Assembly: GCA_001586965.3 (NCBI GenBank)
Contig: LUCW03000297.1
Location: forward strand, 80,001 to 102,500
Length of the DNA: 22,500 nucleotides
Reading direction: 5' to 3'
From: Sphaeroforma sirkka
Taxonomy: Eukaryota > Opisthokonta > Ichthyosporea > Ichthyophonida
Within the stretch, counting starts at the first letter, position 1. Each line of letters starts with the position of its first letter. The notes beneath the pieces are model-generated. The model was given only the letters and a program-made list of their open reading frames with translations. It was not told where the DNA came from and did no database searches. Below are positions 10,801 through 22,206 of the stretch, piece by piece. The translations under genes were made by a program, and so were the position numbers.

Positions 10801-13800
10801 ATATTCCTTTCCAGAACGCAACTAAAAAAAGTCATATCAAGCAATATTCCCTTACCAGAACGCAACAAAAAAAGTCATATCAAGCAATATCCCCTTTTCA
10901 GAACGCAACGAAAAAAGTCATATCAAGCAGGACCCCCTTTCCAGAACGCAGCAAAAATAGTCATATCAAGCAATATCCCCTTCCAGAACGCAACGAAAAA
11001 GTCATATCAAGCAGGACCCCCTTTCCAGAACGCAGCAAAAATAGTCATATCAAGCAATATCCCCTTTCCAGAACGCAGCAAAAAGGTCATATCAAGCAAT
11101 ACCACCTTTCTAGAACACAGCAAAAAAAGCCATATCAATCATTACCACCTTTCCAGAACGCAACAAAAAAAGTCATATCAAGCAATACCCGCTTTCCAGA
11201 ACGCAGCAGAAAAGTCATATTAAGCAATACCCCCTTTCCAGAACGCAGCGGAAAACTCATATCAAGCAATATCCCCTTTCCAGAACGCAACTAAGAAAGT
11301 AATATCAAGCAATATCCCCTTTCCAGAACGCAACTAAAAAAGTCATATCAAGCAATATTCCTTTACCAGAACGCAACTAAGAAAGTATAATCAAGCCATA
11401 TTCCCTTACCAGAACGCAACAAAAAAAGTCATATCAAGCAATATCCCCTTTCCAGAACGCAACAAAAAAGTTTATATCAAGCAATTTTTCCTTTCCAGAA
11501 CGCAACAAAAAACTCATTTCAACCAATACCCCCTTTCCAGAACGCAGCGGAAAAGTCATATCAAGCAATACCCTCTTTCCAGAACGCAGCAAAAAGGTCA
11601 GATCAAGCAATATCCCCTTTCCAGAACGCAACTAACAAAGTAATATCAAGCAATATCCCCTTTCCAGAACGCAACTAATAAAGTCATATCAAGCAATATT
11701 CCTTACCAGAACGCACAAAAAAAGTCATATCAAGCAATATCCCCTTCCAGAACGCAACAAAAGTTTATATCAAGCAATATTCCCTTTCCAGAACGCAACT
11801 AAAAAAGTCATATCAAGCAATATTCCCTTACCAGAACGCAACAAAAAAAGTCATATCAAGTATTACCCCCTTTCCAGAACGCAACAAAAAAAGTTATATG
11901 CAGCAATACCCCCCTTCCAGAACGCAGCAGAAAAGTCTTATCAAGCAATACCCCTTTTCCAGAATGCAACCAAAAAGTTCATATGAAGCAATACCCTCTT
12001 TCCAGTACGCAACAGAAATCTCATTTCAAGCAATACCCCCTTTCCAGAACGCAGCAGAAAAGTCATATCAAGCAATACCCTCTTTCCAGACTGCAGCAAA
12101 AAGGTCATATCAAGCAAAATCCCCTTTCCAGAAAGCAACTAAGAAAGTAATATCAAGCAATATCCCATTTCCAGAACGCAACTAAAAAAGTCATATCAAG
12201 CAATAACCCCTTGCCAGAACGCAGGAACGCAGCAGAAAAGTCATAACAAGCAATACCCCCTTTCCAGAACGCAGCAGAAAAGTAACTTCAAGCAATACTC
12301 CCTTCCCAGAACGCAGCAGAAAAGTAATATCAAGCTATTCCCTTTTTCCAGAACGCAACAAAAAAAGTCATATCAAGCAATACTTCCTTGCCAGAACGCA
12401 GGAACGCTGCAGAAAAGTCATATCAAGCAATTATCCCTTTCCAGATCGCAACAAAAAAAGTCATATCAAGCATTACCCCCTTTCCAGAACGCAACGAAAA
12501 AGTTCATATCAAGCAATATTCCCTTTCCAGAACGCAACAAAAAAAGTCATATAAAGCAATACCCGCTTTCCAGAACGCAGCAGAAAAGTCATATCAAGCA
12601 ATACCCGCTTTCCAGAACGCAACAAAAAAAATCATATCAATCAATACCCCCTTTCCAGAACGCAACTAAAAAATCATATCAATCAATACCTCCTTTCCAA
12701 AACGCAGCAGAAAAGTCATATCAAGCAATACCCCCTTTCCAGAACGCAGCAGAAAAGTCATTTCAAGCAATATTCCCTTTCCAGAACGCATAAAAAAAAA
12801 ATCATATCAAGAAATACCCCCTTTCCAGTACGCAGCAAAACGTCTGTGAGGAGCTGGCGGAAGATCTGAGGAGGAAAAATCTGCTTAAATATTCCAATTC
12901 CGAATACAATTCCCCTTGTTTGTTCTTACTGAAGAAGAATTGTAAATGGAGTCTAGACACGGATCTTGATCGTTATACAAGCATATTTTGAGACGTGTGC
13001 AGGGTGTGAATACTTGGGACGTAAAAAAAAATGGTGATCTTGCATCTTAGTTAATAAAACAAGTGGGAAGTTCCTAGCCTTTTCGACAGCACAAGTGAAA
13101 TGTGAATATAAAATCATACCCTGTTGAAGACAAGTGAGGTTACTTTCTGTCGAGAAATTCCTCATTTGTTCACGAATAAACCTAGGACGATATAAGTTGT
13201 GGATGCGACTTCCTATCGAAAATTGTTCGTACTTTATAATGCCAACAGTGCGAATAAACGAATAGTGCGGATTCACAAAGACTACAATATACTGTTTCCA
13301 TAATATAAATTCGAATCATATATTCAGGGCTGCTATTTGACTAAGTTCAACACGCCTACTGCACGCAGAAACATGTCATATCAAGTTGCTCACAATGCCT
13401 ACTAGTATATGGTCGTGAACCGATCGAATTAGCCAGAGTCGCATTTGCTGCAAATCCAAAGTGTACTTAGGACACATCTAAGTGAATGCCTACTTTGTGG
13501 CAACGCCATCAGCTACTTAACACTCACATCGAACAAGTTGATCGGACAGGCTGGGGAAATTCCTCAGCCGCACAAGGTAGCGTGAACCGCCAATTTATAA
13601 GTTTGCAGTAGGAGACAAAGTACTTGTCAAGGACTTCACACAAATGAACAATACGGGACTAAAGACGAAATGGCTTTTCCAACATATAGGTTTATATCTG
13701 GTCTCCAACAATGTTACAGGAATCACATTATACGACGTCACCGATCCTATGACGAATAATACTAGTATTATTTCCGCTGATATACTTCGTTTAGACTTCC

Positions 13801-14118
13801 GCCGAATCTTAAAGTACAAGCACTTGCCGGAACTACCTCCACTACAAGGCAATATGGATGATTTCAACAACATTGATGCCGATGAACACCGAAGTTAATC
13901 AATTTTGGACAAGAGAACCGGGAGTACGACCCATGGCGGTAAGTATACCGATAAAATCAAAAATCGAACTCTCGCATGATGACACTCCTCAATGGTATAA
14001 TGAGCGAGATCTATACAGTCCAGAATTTATTGCTGATTACAATGATGCGAACAAGTCTGAAGCTGTATCTCACTTCGACGAGAAATGTTTGCGCAAACGT
14101 ATCCGTTACCGCAAATAG
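7850..14118 (+). mobile_element. Fossil Ty3/Gypsy-type LTR retroelement, interrupted by a tandem array
   Basis: A decayed LTR-type retroelement. From left to right: a weak RT/RNase H-like patch (about 7860-7960), a gag-like stretch with a zinc-knuckle-like Cys cluster (about 8880-8935), an aspartic-protease-like segment (about 9220-9340), the sequence leading into reverse transcriptase (about 9480-9650), the 3.2 kb tandem array, the start of RT (about 12843-12958), a zinc-binding-like CxxC patch of integrase (about 12995-13030), and an integrase C-terminal-type segment (about 13600-13850). Most of RT, RNase H and the integrase core are absent. The element is clearly broken, with well over ten disruptions, and looks old. 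No LTR pair could be delimited, so the ends are approximate. The motif order and the RT entry region favour Ty3/Gypsy. Confidence 0.7.
9604..12842 (+). repeat. 3.2-kb minisatellite, about 75 units of about 42 bp, derived from retroelement pol
   Basis: Head-to-tail units with core ATATCAAGCAATAYCCCCTT and TTCCAGAACGCARC followed by a variable A run and GTC. Unit length is about 42 bp (14 codons), drifting by one or two bases because of the A run. One frame of the unit reads like IKQYPLxRTQQ, the same string found in the single-copy pol flank at 9600-9646. On the right the last partial unit passes into the RT start at 12843. The array is therefore an amplified slice of the element's own pol. 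Open frames of 65-95 residues inside it on both strands are repeat artefacts. Confidence 0.95.
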
Positions 14119-14628
14119 TGATTTACTTCCCGATCAGAAGACCGATCGTTGTTCCACTTCCAAGAAGGGGGGATGCAAGCACTCAGCCTTTCAAACGACT
14201 GCGACACATTGCTTGCTAGTATACAAATCGTACTAACAAAGAATTTCGGAATGTTTTGCTCTTTGATTGCTTTACCTTATCTCACCAATCAAATTGGTAC
14301 TGCATTTTAGGGTTTAGGTTTTCTTGGAATTCGATCGAGTATTATATGATCTCTGACACAAGAACTCATATTGGTGTTTCGAGACACCTTTCATTTCGTT
14401 ATGCATACAGGAACGATTCATGTTGAATCGCAAATAATCATGATTCAAATATCAGTAAAGACGAATAAAATATTATAAGTAAGAACCAAATGAAAACTTC
14501 GCATATGAATTTAAACTGACTACGAAGCTCCTTGCCAAGACAATGTCTTGATTTGTACGTATTAGGTGTGCGATTCTCCAGTCGTAGAGTTACTTTGATT
14601 AAAAGGATGAACGGAGAGTCTCTAAAAA
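14119..14628. other. Unassigned AT-rich stretch
   Basis: No coding region, RNA gene or clear repeat seen. It may be the 3' non-coding end of the Ty3-type fossil, but no matching left-hand copy was found. Confidence 0.5.
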
Positions 14629-14892
14629 ATGATACGTTCTGACATAACAGTATATAACGCCTCGGGTTATGTCATAGGGATTCACATTGGCGAACCCCGA
14701 CTACTGCAAATTTCTGCAGCAAACTCTTACGATGGTCCAAATTTACTAAATTCAGAAAACTTTGCAATAATGAATAAATACTTCTTGCTACATTCGGACC
14801 TTTGGACGGCTCTTTACCGGATAGCGACAGCGGTGTTGGAGTTACAACCTAAGATATCGAGTGAGGGAGAAGGCGGTGAGAACGAAACATAA
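14629..14892 (+). other. Unidentified 87-codon open frame
   Basis: Opens MIRSDITVYNASGYVIGIHI and includes a helical patch (NKYFLLHSDLWTALYRIATA) and an acidic Glu/Gly-rich tail. No family is recognised. It lies between two retroelement remnants, so it is more likely an eroded element gene than a host exon. Low confidence that it is expressed. Confidence 0.25.
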
Positions 14893-15940
14893 ACAACTCT
14901 AGCTGACGGTAGCGATAACGATGAAATCCGTCGATTTTTTTTGCACGTTCTCCTACAGCGTACTGCCTTTCATGAGGCTTTGCTTAAGCACCTGGCCATT
15001 GTCGAGTCTCATGCCTGCAGGTGAAGAAGTATTTGTGTACACGCCCACCGTCGCCCAACAATTCTGCAATACTTCGATTTGAAGTCGATACTAGAAGTTG
15101 CATTACGCAAGCTTCAGTGTAGGTTTCACCATGGGTAGTAAGTATAGCATCTACTGTTTGTGTGCAGCGAATTTCAGACCAATCGCTAGAGTCTAGGTTT
15201 TAAAGTCTACTACATTGCACTCTATCAAATTGTCTTGGCAATAACGTACAGACCCCGGATAGTCAAATTATAACCCTTAAAGCTGAGGTGCTTCATCTCA
15301 ACTGCACGGCAGAGAATATTGTAGTAGCGAGCACTGTGCGTGACCAGCAAATGCGCGAAATGATGAATTAATTTACGCCGGTATCTTAGTTCCGTTGAAA
15401 ATCATAGTGCTGGTAGTACCAACAATGCTAATAGTAATTTTGCTGAGGGTCCAATGAGTGGTGATGATGTAGAACGAAATTACGAAAAGAACCCAGATCG
15501 CTAATTGTGCTCTGGAATAAATTTGAAATATAATTGATTAGAAATAAGCCCGTGAAGCATTTTACACCTTCATTTTTGTTTTCTATTTTGGAAGAGTAAA
15601 TGAAACTCTTATTATATCTAGCATAGACAAACTATACGATGCATAGGGTTCAGTGCTATTCGTTACAAACACAATACGTGAGATCAAAGAAGTAAAACAG
15701 TTCTCCAAGGTAAATAAATGATGTGTTTATAATGTGTTAACGCACATAATTACTGTAAAAAGTGCAAGTATTTTGTTTTTTTTGCGAACTCCGCAAAACG
15801 AAATCCTTGGAAAAGAGAAAAAGAAGGAAAAGTATATAGATAAAATACTATAGAGAGTCATATAAGTGACAGATGTTTATGTCCATACATTCGATATTAG
15901 TTGTGATCGCAACAGCTTAGTCTGATCCGATCGGGATCAA
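14893..15940. other. Unassigned stretch between elements
   Basis: Short open pieces with a coil-like composition (about 15255-15370) but no recognisable family. It contains the 24-nt box at 15199-15222 that recurs at 18225-18248. The AT-rich 15500-15900 part has A and T runs and no gene. Confidence 0.45.
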
Positions 15941-17760
15941 GCTCATCATCTACCATCGGATTCAAATCAAACTCTTCCAGCGCATATATGTCAGGGCTCA
16001 CAGGCTACTTTGAAGACCTATTCAACTCTACCAAACCGTACGTAGTTCCACCGGATACCGAGACCTCGCCAAATGTAATTTCCGCCATACGCCCCGACGA
16101 TGAAATGGAGATACTACGCTATCCCAATAAGGGGCCTGGCCCCGACGAGATCCACATCCTCCTCCTGAAAGCCGCAGTGGATCACTCCACCGAACGCAGG
16201 ACACTAGGACACCCCAACGCCAATAGCCCTTTGGTTAGACTCTTTGCCGAAACATTCGCTGAACTACTGAAGGCGGGTACCTTCCCTGCAGCCCTGAAAT
16301 ACAGCCTCCTGACAGCGCACTAAAAAAAACCGTTGCAGATATCACCTTCCCGCAGACTTCCTCCTTGTCCCGCTTACGCGAATAGTCAGACACATCTTTG
16401 AAAAGTGCTTTCTTGAGCAGAATACGAGCCACCCCGGCTCTGCTATCCATGTTACCCAAGCTGGCTTCAAATCACAATACTCCTGGCATACCCAAGCACT
16501 TGTCACCGCCATAGAATCTGAGACACAATCGGAAGCGGAGTGAAACGACGTCTGTCTGGACACTACCAAGGCATACGACAAAGTTGCTTTCCTAGGCCTA
16601 TGATTACTACTGCGCCACACTGGAATGCCCGAAAACTGGACCAACTGCCTTCGCGGGCTATTTGAGAGGGTCTCTGTTACCCGAGTGACTTACCGCGGCA
16701 CGCTCTCGCCTCTATTGCATAGAACGAATGGCATCCTACAATGCTCAATCGTCGGCCCCCAGCTCTTTATTATTTACATATATTCCTTAGCTGTCACGCT
16801 AGCACAATTTCGGCCCAAGCTCCTCCGCTCTTATTTATTTGTCGACGACACACGAATCCAAGTCCTTCAACCGGTTCCGCCCTAACCCTTCTTAAACGAC
16901 ATTTATGCGTGGGGACGCAAATCTGGACTCGAACAAGGTGTCATCAAACCCCGAGTAAGATCTACCGACTTGGGACACGCGGCGCTAACCCTCCTTATAA
17001 ATGGTGAGCTTATCACGCCGACGATCGCAGACAAACCTTGGAACACACGTTACCTCCTGCCCCTGAAGATGGCGCCCACACATGCCGAGCCTAAACACTC
17101 CGAATGTTTGGGGTTCCTATTCTCTCACGAAATTCCAGGGATCAACCTCGCCAGACATATGGAATCCCTGGTTGCAGCATTGTCCCTGGGTATCGCCTCT
17201 TTCCGCGCTTATGGCTTGCATGGCTTCAGCTCACGACACCCCAGCATCCGACGGGTGCTGTTCACAACATTCATCCTATCTACCGCTACATATAACCTGA
17301 ACATAATCGTCTGGGTTCCACCTATTTGGAAGGATACGCTGGACCCCCTGTTCAAGCGCTATAACTCAGCATTCATCCAAGCACCAGCCATCATCACGGG
17401 CACTGAATGTCCGAGGTTTCTCAAATATCAAACACATTTACTCCACTTTTGTGGCCTGCTCCCCGCGCGAGCATTCGCTGAATACCTCGGAGGTGGCCTG
17501 GGAATACAACTCGACTCAATGACCAACACAAACCCACTCACCCCTTTGATGCAACCCGCATGAGCCCACGACAAACCATCAATGCGCTTCCCGTACAGTA
17601 TCTATGCCCACCTGAAAGCTGTACACAAAACCACGGGCGGGCGTACACACGACTGTGTAGCCATCCGCCAACGCTGTGACGACATTAAGAAGAACTCAAC
17701 AAAACACTGGTCCAACAAGAAGATCGCGGCAATGGCCCGGCGCTAATACTACTATCAACT
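15940..17760 (+). mobile_element. 5'-truncated LINE (non-LTR retrotransposon) reverse transcriptase remnant
   Basis: A LINE-type RT on the + strand. The frame from 15988 gives GYFEDLFNSTKPY and YPNKGPGPDEIHILLLKAA, the start of the RT domain, to a stop at 16321. The reading then shifts frame near the A run at 16322-16329 and continues as TRIVRHIFEKCFL, TQAGFKSQYS, DTTKAYDKVAFLGL and GILQCSIVGPQLF. The catalytic box follows as FVDDT (16838-16852; FADD is usual), then the thumb and C-terminal region LGFLFSHEIPG to RAFAEYLGGGLGIQ (ending about 17563). In-frame stops lie near 16541, 16601 and 16884. No endonuclease domain is seen upstream, so the copy is 5'-truncated as is common for LINEs. It is dead. 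The RT spacing suits the CR1/Jockey side of the LINEs, but the clade is not certain. Confidence 0.85.
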
Positions 17761-17854
17761 GGTCATGGGTAAACCGCCAACCTCGCCAACCTCAAATCTG
17801 AGAGACTACAGTAGTAGATGTATTTCTATATACGTTAATAACGTTTTACGTCGT

Positions 17855-17966
17855 CAGCCCGAGAGTAATTTGGGACTTGTTCTCAGATTATTTTAAGTAT
17901 AGGTGGATCAGCCCGAGAGAACGTAAGAGTAATTTGAGACTTCTTCTCAGATTATTCTATTTATAG
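17855..17966 (+). repeat. Tandem duplication of a CAGCCCGAGAG...CAGATTATT motif
   Basis: Copy 1 is 17855-17901 and copy 2 is 17909-17966. Both run CAGCCCGAGAG, then TAATTTGRGACTTSTTCT, then CAGATTATT. Copy 2 has eight extra bases after the first block. It lies just past the LINE remnant, possibly as promoter-type repeats of an adjoining element. Confidence 0.75.
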
Positions 17967-18011
17967 GATACGGGCCACCGGCTAGCCGAGAGCCGAGGTC
18001 CGAGACTGAGT

Positions 18012-18248
18012 GTAACAACAGAGGATATGATATATTTATTTTTAGAAAATATATCCGAGTGCTAAAGTGTTCTGTATAAGGGTTTTCAACTGTTCATATG
18101 AGTTTTTACCCTGGCCAACCCAAGTGGTTGAACACTAGTACAAACACCATCAGTATATAACTGAGTGTGAGATCATGAATAAATTCATTCGAACGCACCA
18201 TACTTTAGATACATTTGCACTTTATTTAAAGTCTACTACATTGCACTC
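18012..18248 (+). promoter_or_regulatory. Possible LTR or promoter-like segment (TATA box and AATAAA)
   Basis: Begins TGTAACAACA and carries TATATAA (18154-18160) with AATAAA 18 bp further on (18178-18183). It ends with the 24-nt box shared with 15199-15222. The TG start and close TATA/poly(A) pair resemble an LTR, but no full second copy is in the window. The call is tentative. Confidence 0.3.
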
Positions 18249-18623
18249 GAACACTTCGGGAGGCTTGCTCTCATGGAACATAAAGCTTTTTTTCTTCTAA
18301 AACGGATAAACATTTTCATAGATGGTCCAGTCCTAACTTGAAGTCAGACGTTGTAAAGTTGTCGCACAATTTAATTTACGCTGTTTTGATCGTTTGGTGG
18401 TTTTTGCTTCGTGGATACTATCCAATTTGCGGTGTTAAAGTTGACCCGCTATTTTTCGATTTATCAACTCTGGTTTAAGTTCAGAGCATCAAAGGTTGAG
18501 CGAATTAGCCATAGTACTTGTAAATGGTTAAACATTTCGTGTTAACAGGTGTCTCTAACCTGCAGTTGTATCTCCTTCTCGTTCAAAATCGCGTCCCTCT
18601 TCTTCTGAGGAGAACATTAGTAT
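18249..18623. other. Unassigned stretch
   Basis: No coding region, repeat or RNA gene recognised between the LTR-like segment and the left direct repeat of the DIRS-like fossil. Confidence 0.5.
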
Positions 18624-18734
18624 ATTGTACTATCAGTATTGATAGTACATTCACTGATGGCGATAAATACCGTGACGTCATTCCTAATAGAGATGATAAA
18701 ACGTAAATAGTAGATTAAAATCTGCGGCCATTTA
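18624..18734. repeat. Left 111-bp direct repeat of the DIRS-like fossil
   Basis: Runs from ATTGTACTATCAGTA to GGCCATTTA and matches 22207-22319 in the same orientation at roughly 80%. It contains a near-perfect 24-nt palindrome at 18626-18649. Confidence 0.88.
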
Positions 18735-21700
18735 TGTTGTTGTACTTTTTAGACACCGCCGCATTGAAAGGTTCAAGGTCCGCGTTGAAGAAGCTGTCTG
18801 TGTTGGTTGGGACTATAGTCCGAGCGTAGGACTTTACTGATCCTTCGGCGATGCCTAGAATGGTTGACTTGACGTGTCAATAATATCCGGCAGGTCATCG
18901 TTGTGTGTCGCAGTTGCTGTAAAAGGTTTGCCAAAATATATGTTGTCGATGAGATCCAGTGCTAAGACTACATAAGTCGAAGAAAATCAAACACTTTTTG
19001 GTTCACTGGAAGGCATTGGGGCGGAAGTTTGTACCATCCTGTCTGTTGGATTGAAACGACGTGAAGTGACGAAAACTGGTTTATTGATAAAATGCGTGGG
19101 CCAACTAAAAAGAAATACACTACCAATACGCGCCAATAGATGGTAAGCTTAGCACTACGAATTACGGCGTAGACGCAGCCTGGGTATATGAAGCTCAATT
19201 CCACGGTTGGTTGCAGGGCGCGGGCCATCCAGCACGTAAATAGACTTATATGGTATTGGTTGTGAGCAATGTATTACCGAAGTTGACTACTTGATACCAC
19301 TTGTGAACAACTTGAGCATTGTGGAGCTCACAATTTGCGTCTGAGGAAATTTTATATCTCGTAAAGCATCAGACCAACCAGGTACCGAATAGCATCGGCT
19401 CGCGTCGAGGGTAGCCTATCTACGGGTAAGTGTATGACTGGTGCGATTCGTTTAAACCTATTGATCTCGACGGTGTACTACCTTGCTGTACCTTCTGACT
19501 GAAAATCACGCTTCATAAGTGGATAAATTGATATTACCAAGATGCATGGGTCGACGAGTACGACCACGAAGTGGCCCCAGAGTAGTGGCTACGTCGACGG
19601 GATAGTGAAGCTCTTCAGACTTTAGCATACTTAGCTCCTGTGTGTACGCCAATAGGGTGGACCACCAATGTGCCTTGACCTATAGTAGGGCAATAATGAG
19701 AACTGCTGAAGTGTGTTGTGCTATCAAGCGGTGAAGGACATCCGCTAACATTGGTTCGGGCCATCATTACACAGGCTAATTTCTTTATCCCACCGCTTGT
19801 GATAAGCGTGGACGTGTGCTACTGCTCCGTGGTGAGCAAAATTGTGGCAATACGTCTGTGGAAATATTTCCGTAGCGCCGGGCTACTAGTGAACTGAGTA
19901 TTGTGTTTGAATAACCGGCTCACTCGAGCCAGACAATCGGCCGCATAATTGAGTGCTCATGGTAGATATGTCAGAGCTGCTAGCCATTTGGCCTGAAGAC
20001 GATTTACTGATGACTCTCGAGCCAACAATTCTCGGTTCATTCGATAACTACTGGACTCCCGGTGGTGGAGGGCAGCTAGTGATGTAGTGGAGTCGACCAG
20101 GATTAGTAGTGAAGTTTGTGAGTGGAGTAAAAGTTGATGTCAAAAGTGTTGTAAAAACGCACGATAGTGCGTAACTCCAGCAGTGTGATTGGCCAGTGGG
20201 ACTCGCGAAAGAACCATTTCCACGCTGTCGTCCATGTTTGCGAATGAACTGTGAGCATGCCCCCGCCTCCAATTTTCGAAGCATCCGTTGTAGCTGTATG
20301 GTTATGTGGTAGCTGTAGAAGTGTATCTCGAGGCTGATGGTTGTCCAAGGCGTAGATGAGCCTCTCGAACTACTTAAAGGCTGCGCCGGACAACCGAATT
20401 CGTGTCGCCCATGGTGTGGATTGTTGTTTACTGGTCTGTGGTTATTTGACCTGTAAGTGTAGGTCTGCTAAACAGGGTTTCGCCGACGGTACTGCAAATG
20501 TTGCCCCTTGGACTAATCCCAGAAAACGTTGCCAAACTCTGAGGGGAATATATCGTTGTTCGCTTAGTAATCGTTGTTTGATTTTCCATGCTTCGATTTG
20601 CATTTTGCGGCGGAATGTGTCGGTCATACGGTAAGTATCTTACTGTCGAACCGGTGAGAGCCAGTGTCCATTCTCTTAAGCGAGTCGAAGTCCTAGTCAT
20701 ATAACGTTCTCGAGAATCAGGGAAATGTGGGCAACCAGTAGAAGATCGTCTTCTTGAAGCAAGATTCGTATGCCCAATTTCCGTACTAGTCGTCGGAATA
20801 CGTTCATTATTCGAGAGAAACGACAAGAACTGAATGTTGAATCGTGAATGCAGAATGCTGCTTGTTCGAAGACCTTCGAATGTAACCGGCCGTCTCTTGT
20901 CTGTAGTACTCGGCCTTGACGACGGTTGTAGGTACCTCTTTTACGTCGATGTGCCGGCCTTGCTTGTTCGGTCTTGGAGCGCCATTCGACCCCCACGGGA
21001 TGCTGCGGATCCATTCCACCACCTGCTTGGATGAACCAGCGCGTCTCCATACGGGCAAGTTGTCTCGTATGAATTCGAAGGCGGTAGTGTTATCTGCAAC
21101 GGGCCTGCACATGTGACATGTACAATTTGCAATTATACTGTATAGATTGGTTTTTGAATATCACTGCTTTACTTTTGTCTTATAGGAAGACCACTTGAGA
21201 TGGGGGCCGTTTTACGAACTCCTATCGTTGCACGTGCCACAGCCTTGGCCTCTTGTCTCTAAAAGAACTCGTACCTCTGGCGCTGTCGGGATTATTGAAC
21301 GTTTGCCGATTCTCTTTCTGTTCAGATCATTCGGATTTGTGACTCCGGATATGCGCAAACTTTTGCTTTTCCTGTAGAACAGTACGGTAGATATATGCGT
21401 ACTGGCCTGTTATGCCACGTGTTGCTCTGTGTTTATTCTCGACGAGATTGTCTACGACAGAACTTTGATTCTAATAGATTTGCTCTCGCAAATGGGATGA
21501 TGTATGTCTTAGAGAGTTGACAGCTGCTCCTCTATTGTATTACATGCGATCACTGATTGGTTGAGACTTCTCAATAAAAAAAAGTATGTGTTATGATCGA
21601 GTAGTTCCTTCTGTGCAGGCGAGGCTTTACGTTCGTACCGGCTTGGTAGTACATAAGGCAATTATCTGAGCCTGACTGGGAATTCTACGTTTCGGCAAAA

Positions 21701-22093
21701 TAAGGCAGAAAACAGCTCGAGCGGTTCTCCTGTGCAAATTGCTGACTGTGGTGCAGCGTGAGACTGAAAGCAATGTGCGAAGGCCTGGTTGTTACTGATG
21801 GGATGTGAAGTCTAGAAATTCAACAAACTAGATGGATGAGAAGGATACGGGACAAGATATTCAATGTTACCAAACGATTGGAAGGCGTTTGTTACAATTC
21901 GAAGAGCTGTAGCGTTAGGATCCCGTGTTAGTCCGGTAATCTGGTTCTGCAACTAGGCATTTTGGGCTTGTAAATTGCCTATAAATTCTTGTAGTTGTTG
22001 GATGATATTGCGTAAGTCTTGGTCTGCCATGATCATGATGCGATCTCTTAGAGGGGTAATAAAGTCTACGGCTCACGGTTTTAGACGTGAAGA

Positions 22094-22122
22094 GAACAGA
22101 TGGTTCGAAGGACCTTCTGTTC
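22094..22122. other. Hairpin near the right end of the DIRS-like fossil
   Basis: GAACAGATGGT and ACCTTCTGTTC pair at 10 of 11 positions around a 7-nt loop. It lies between the right direct repeat and the gag-like start, so it would fall in the leader of a minus-strand transcript. Confidence 0.6.
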
Positions 22123-22206
22123 CCTCGCTTTTATACCCCTGTAAAAAAGCAAGTGAAAAGTCTTGTAAGGGAATGACTAATAGCCGGTATTTTTTCACTA
22201 TCATAA

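Noticed and set aside
9953-12669. Several 65-95 residue open frames on both strands with repeating LLRSGKGVLLDMTF or KSYQAIPPFQ phrases
   Set aside because: They follow from a 42-bp unit being a multiple of three; they move frame with the variable A run and are not a designed repeat protein.
9604-12842. CRISPR-like array
   Set aside because: Units are contiguous with no unique spacers, the variation is scattered, and the context is a eukaryotic retroelement.
13644-13898. Stand-alone host gene of 84 residues
   Set aside because: Its composition and position fit the integrase C-terminal segment of the Ty3-type fossil rather than a host gene.
14305-14318. Telomere-like TTTAGGGTTTAGG
   Set aside because: Less than two and a half units, with no extended array; chance in AT-rich DNA.
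15138-15167. Intron-like GTAAGTAT...GTGTGCAG
   Set aside because: At 30 bp it is too short for a spliceosomal intron, and no coding frame is supported on either side.
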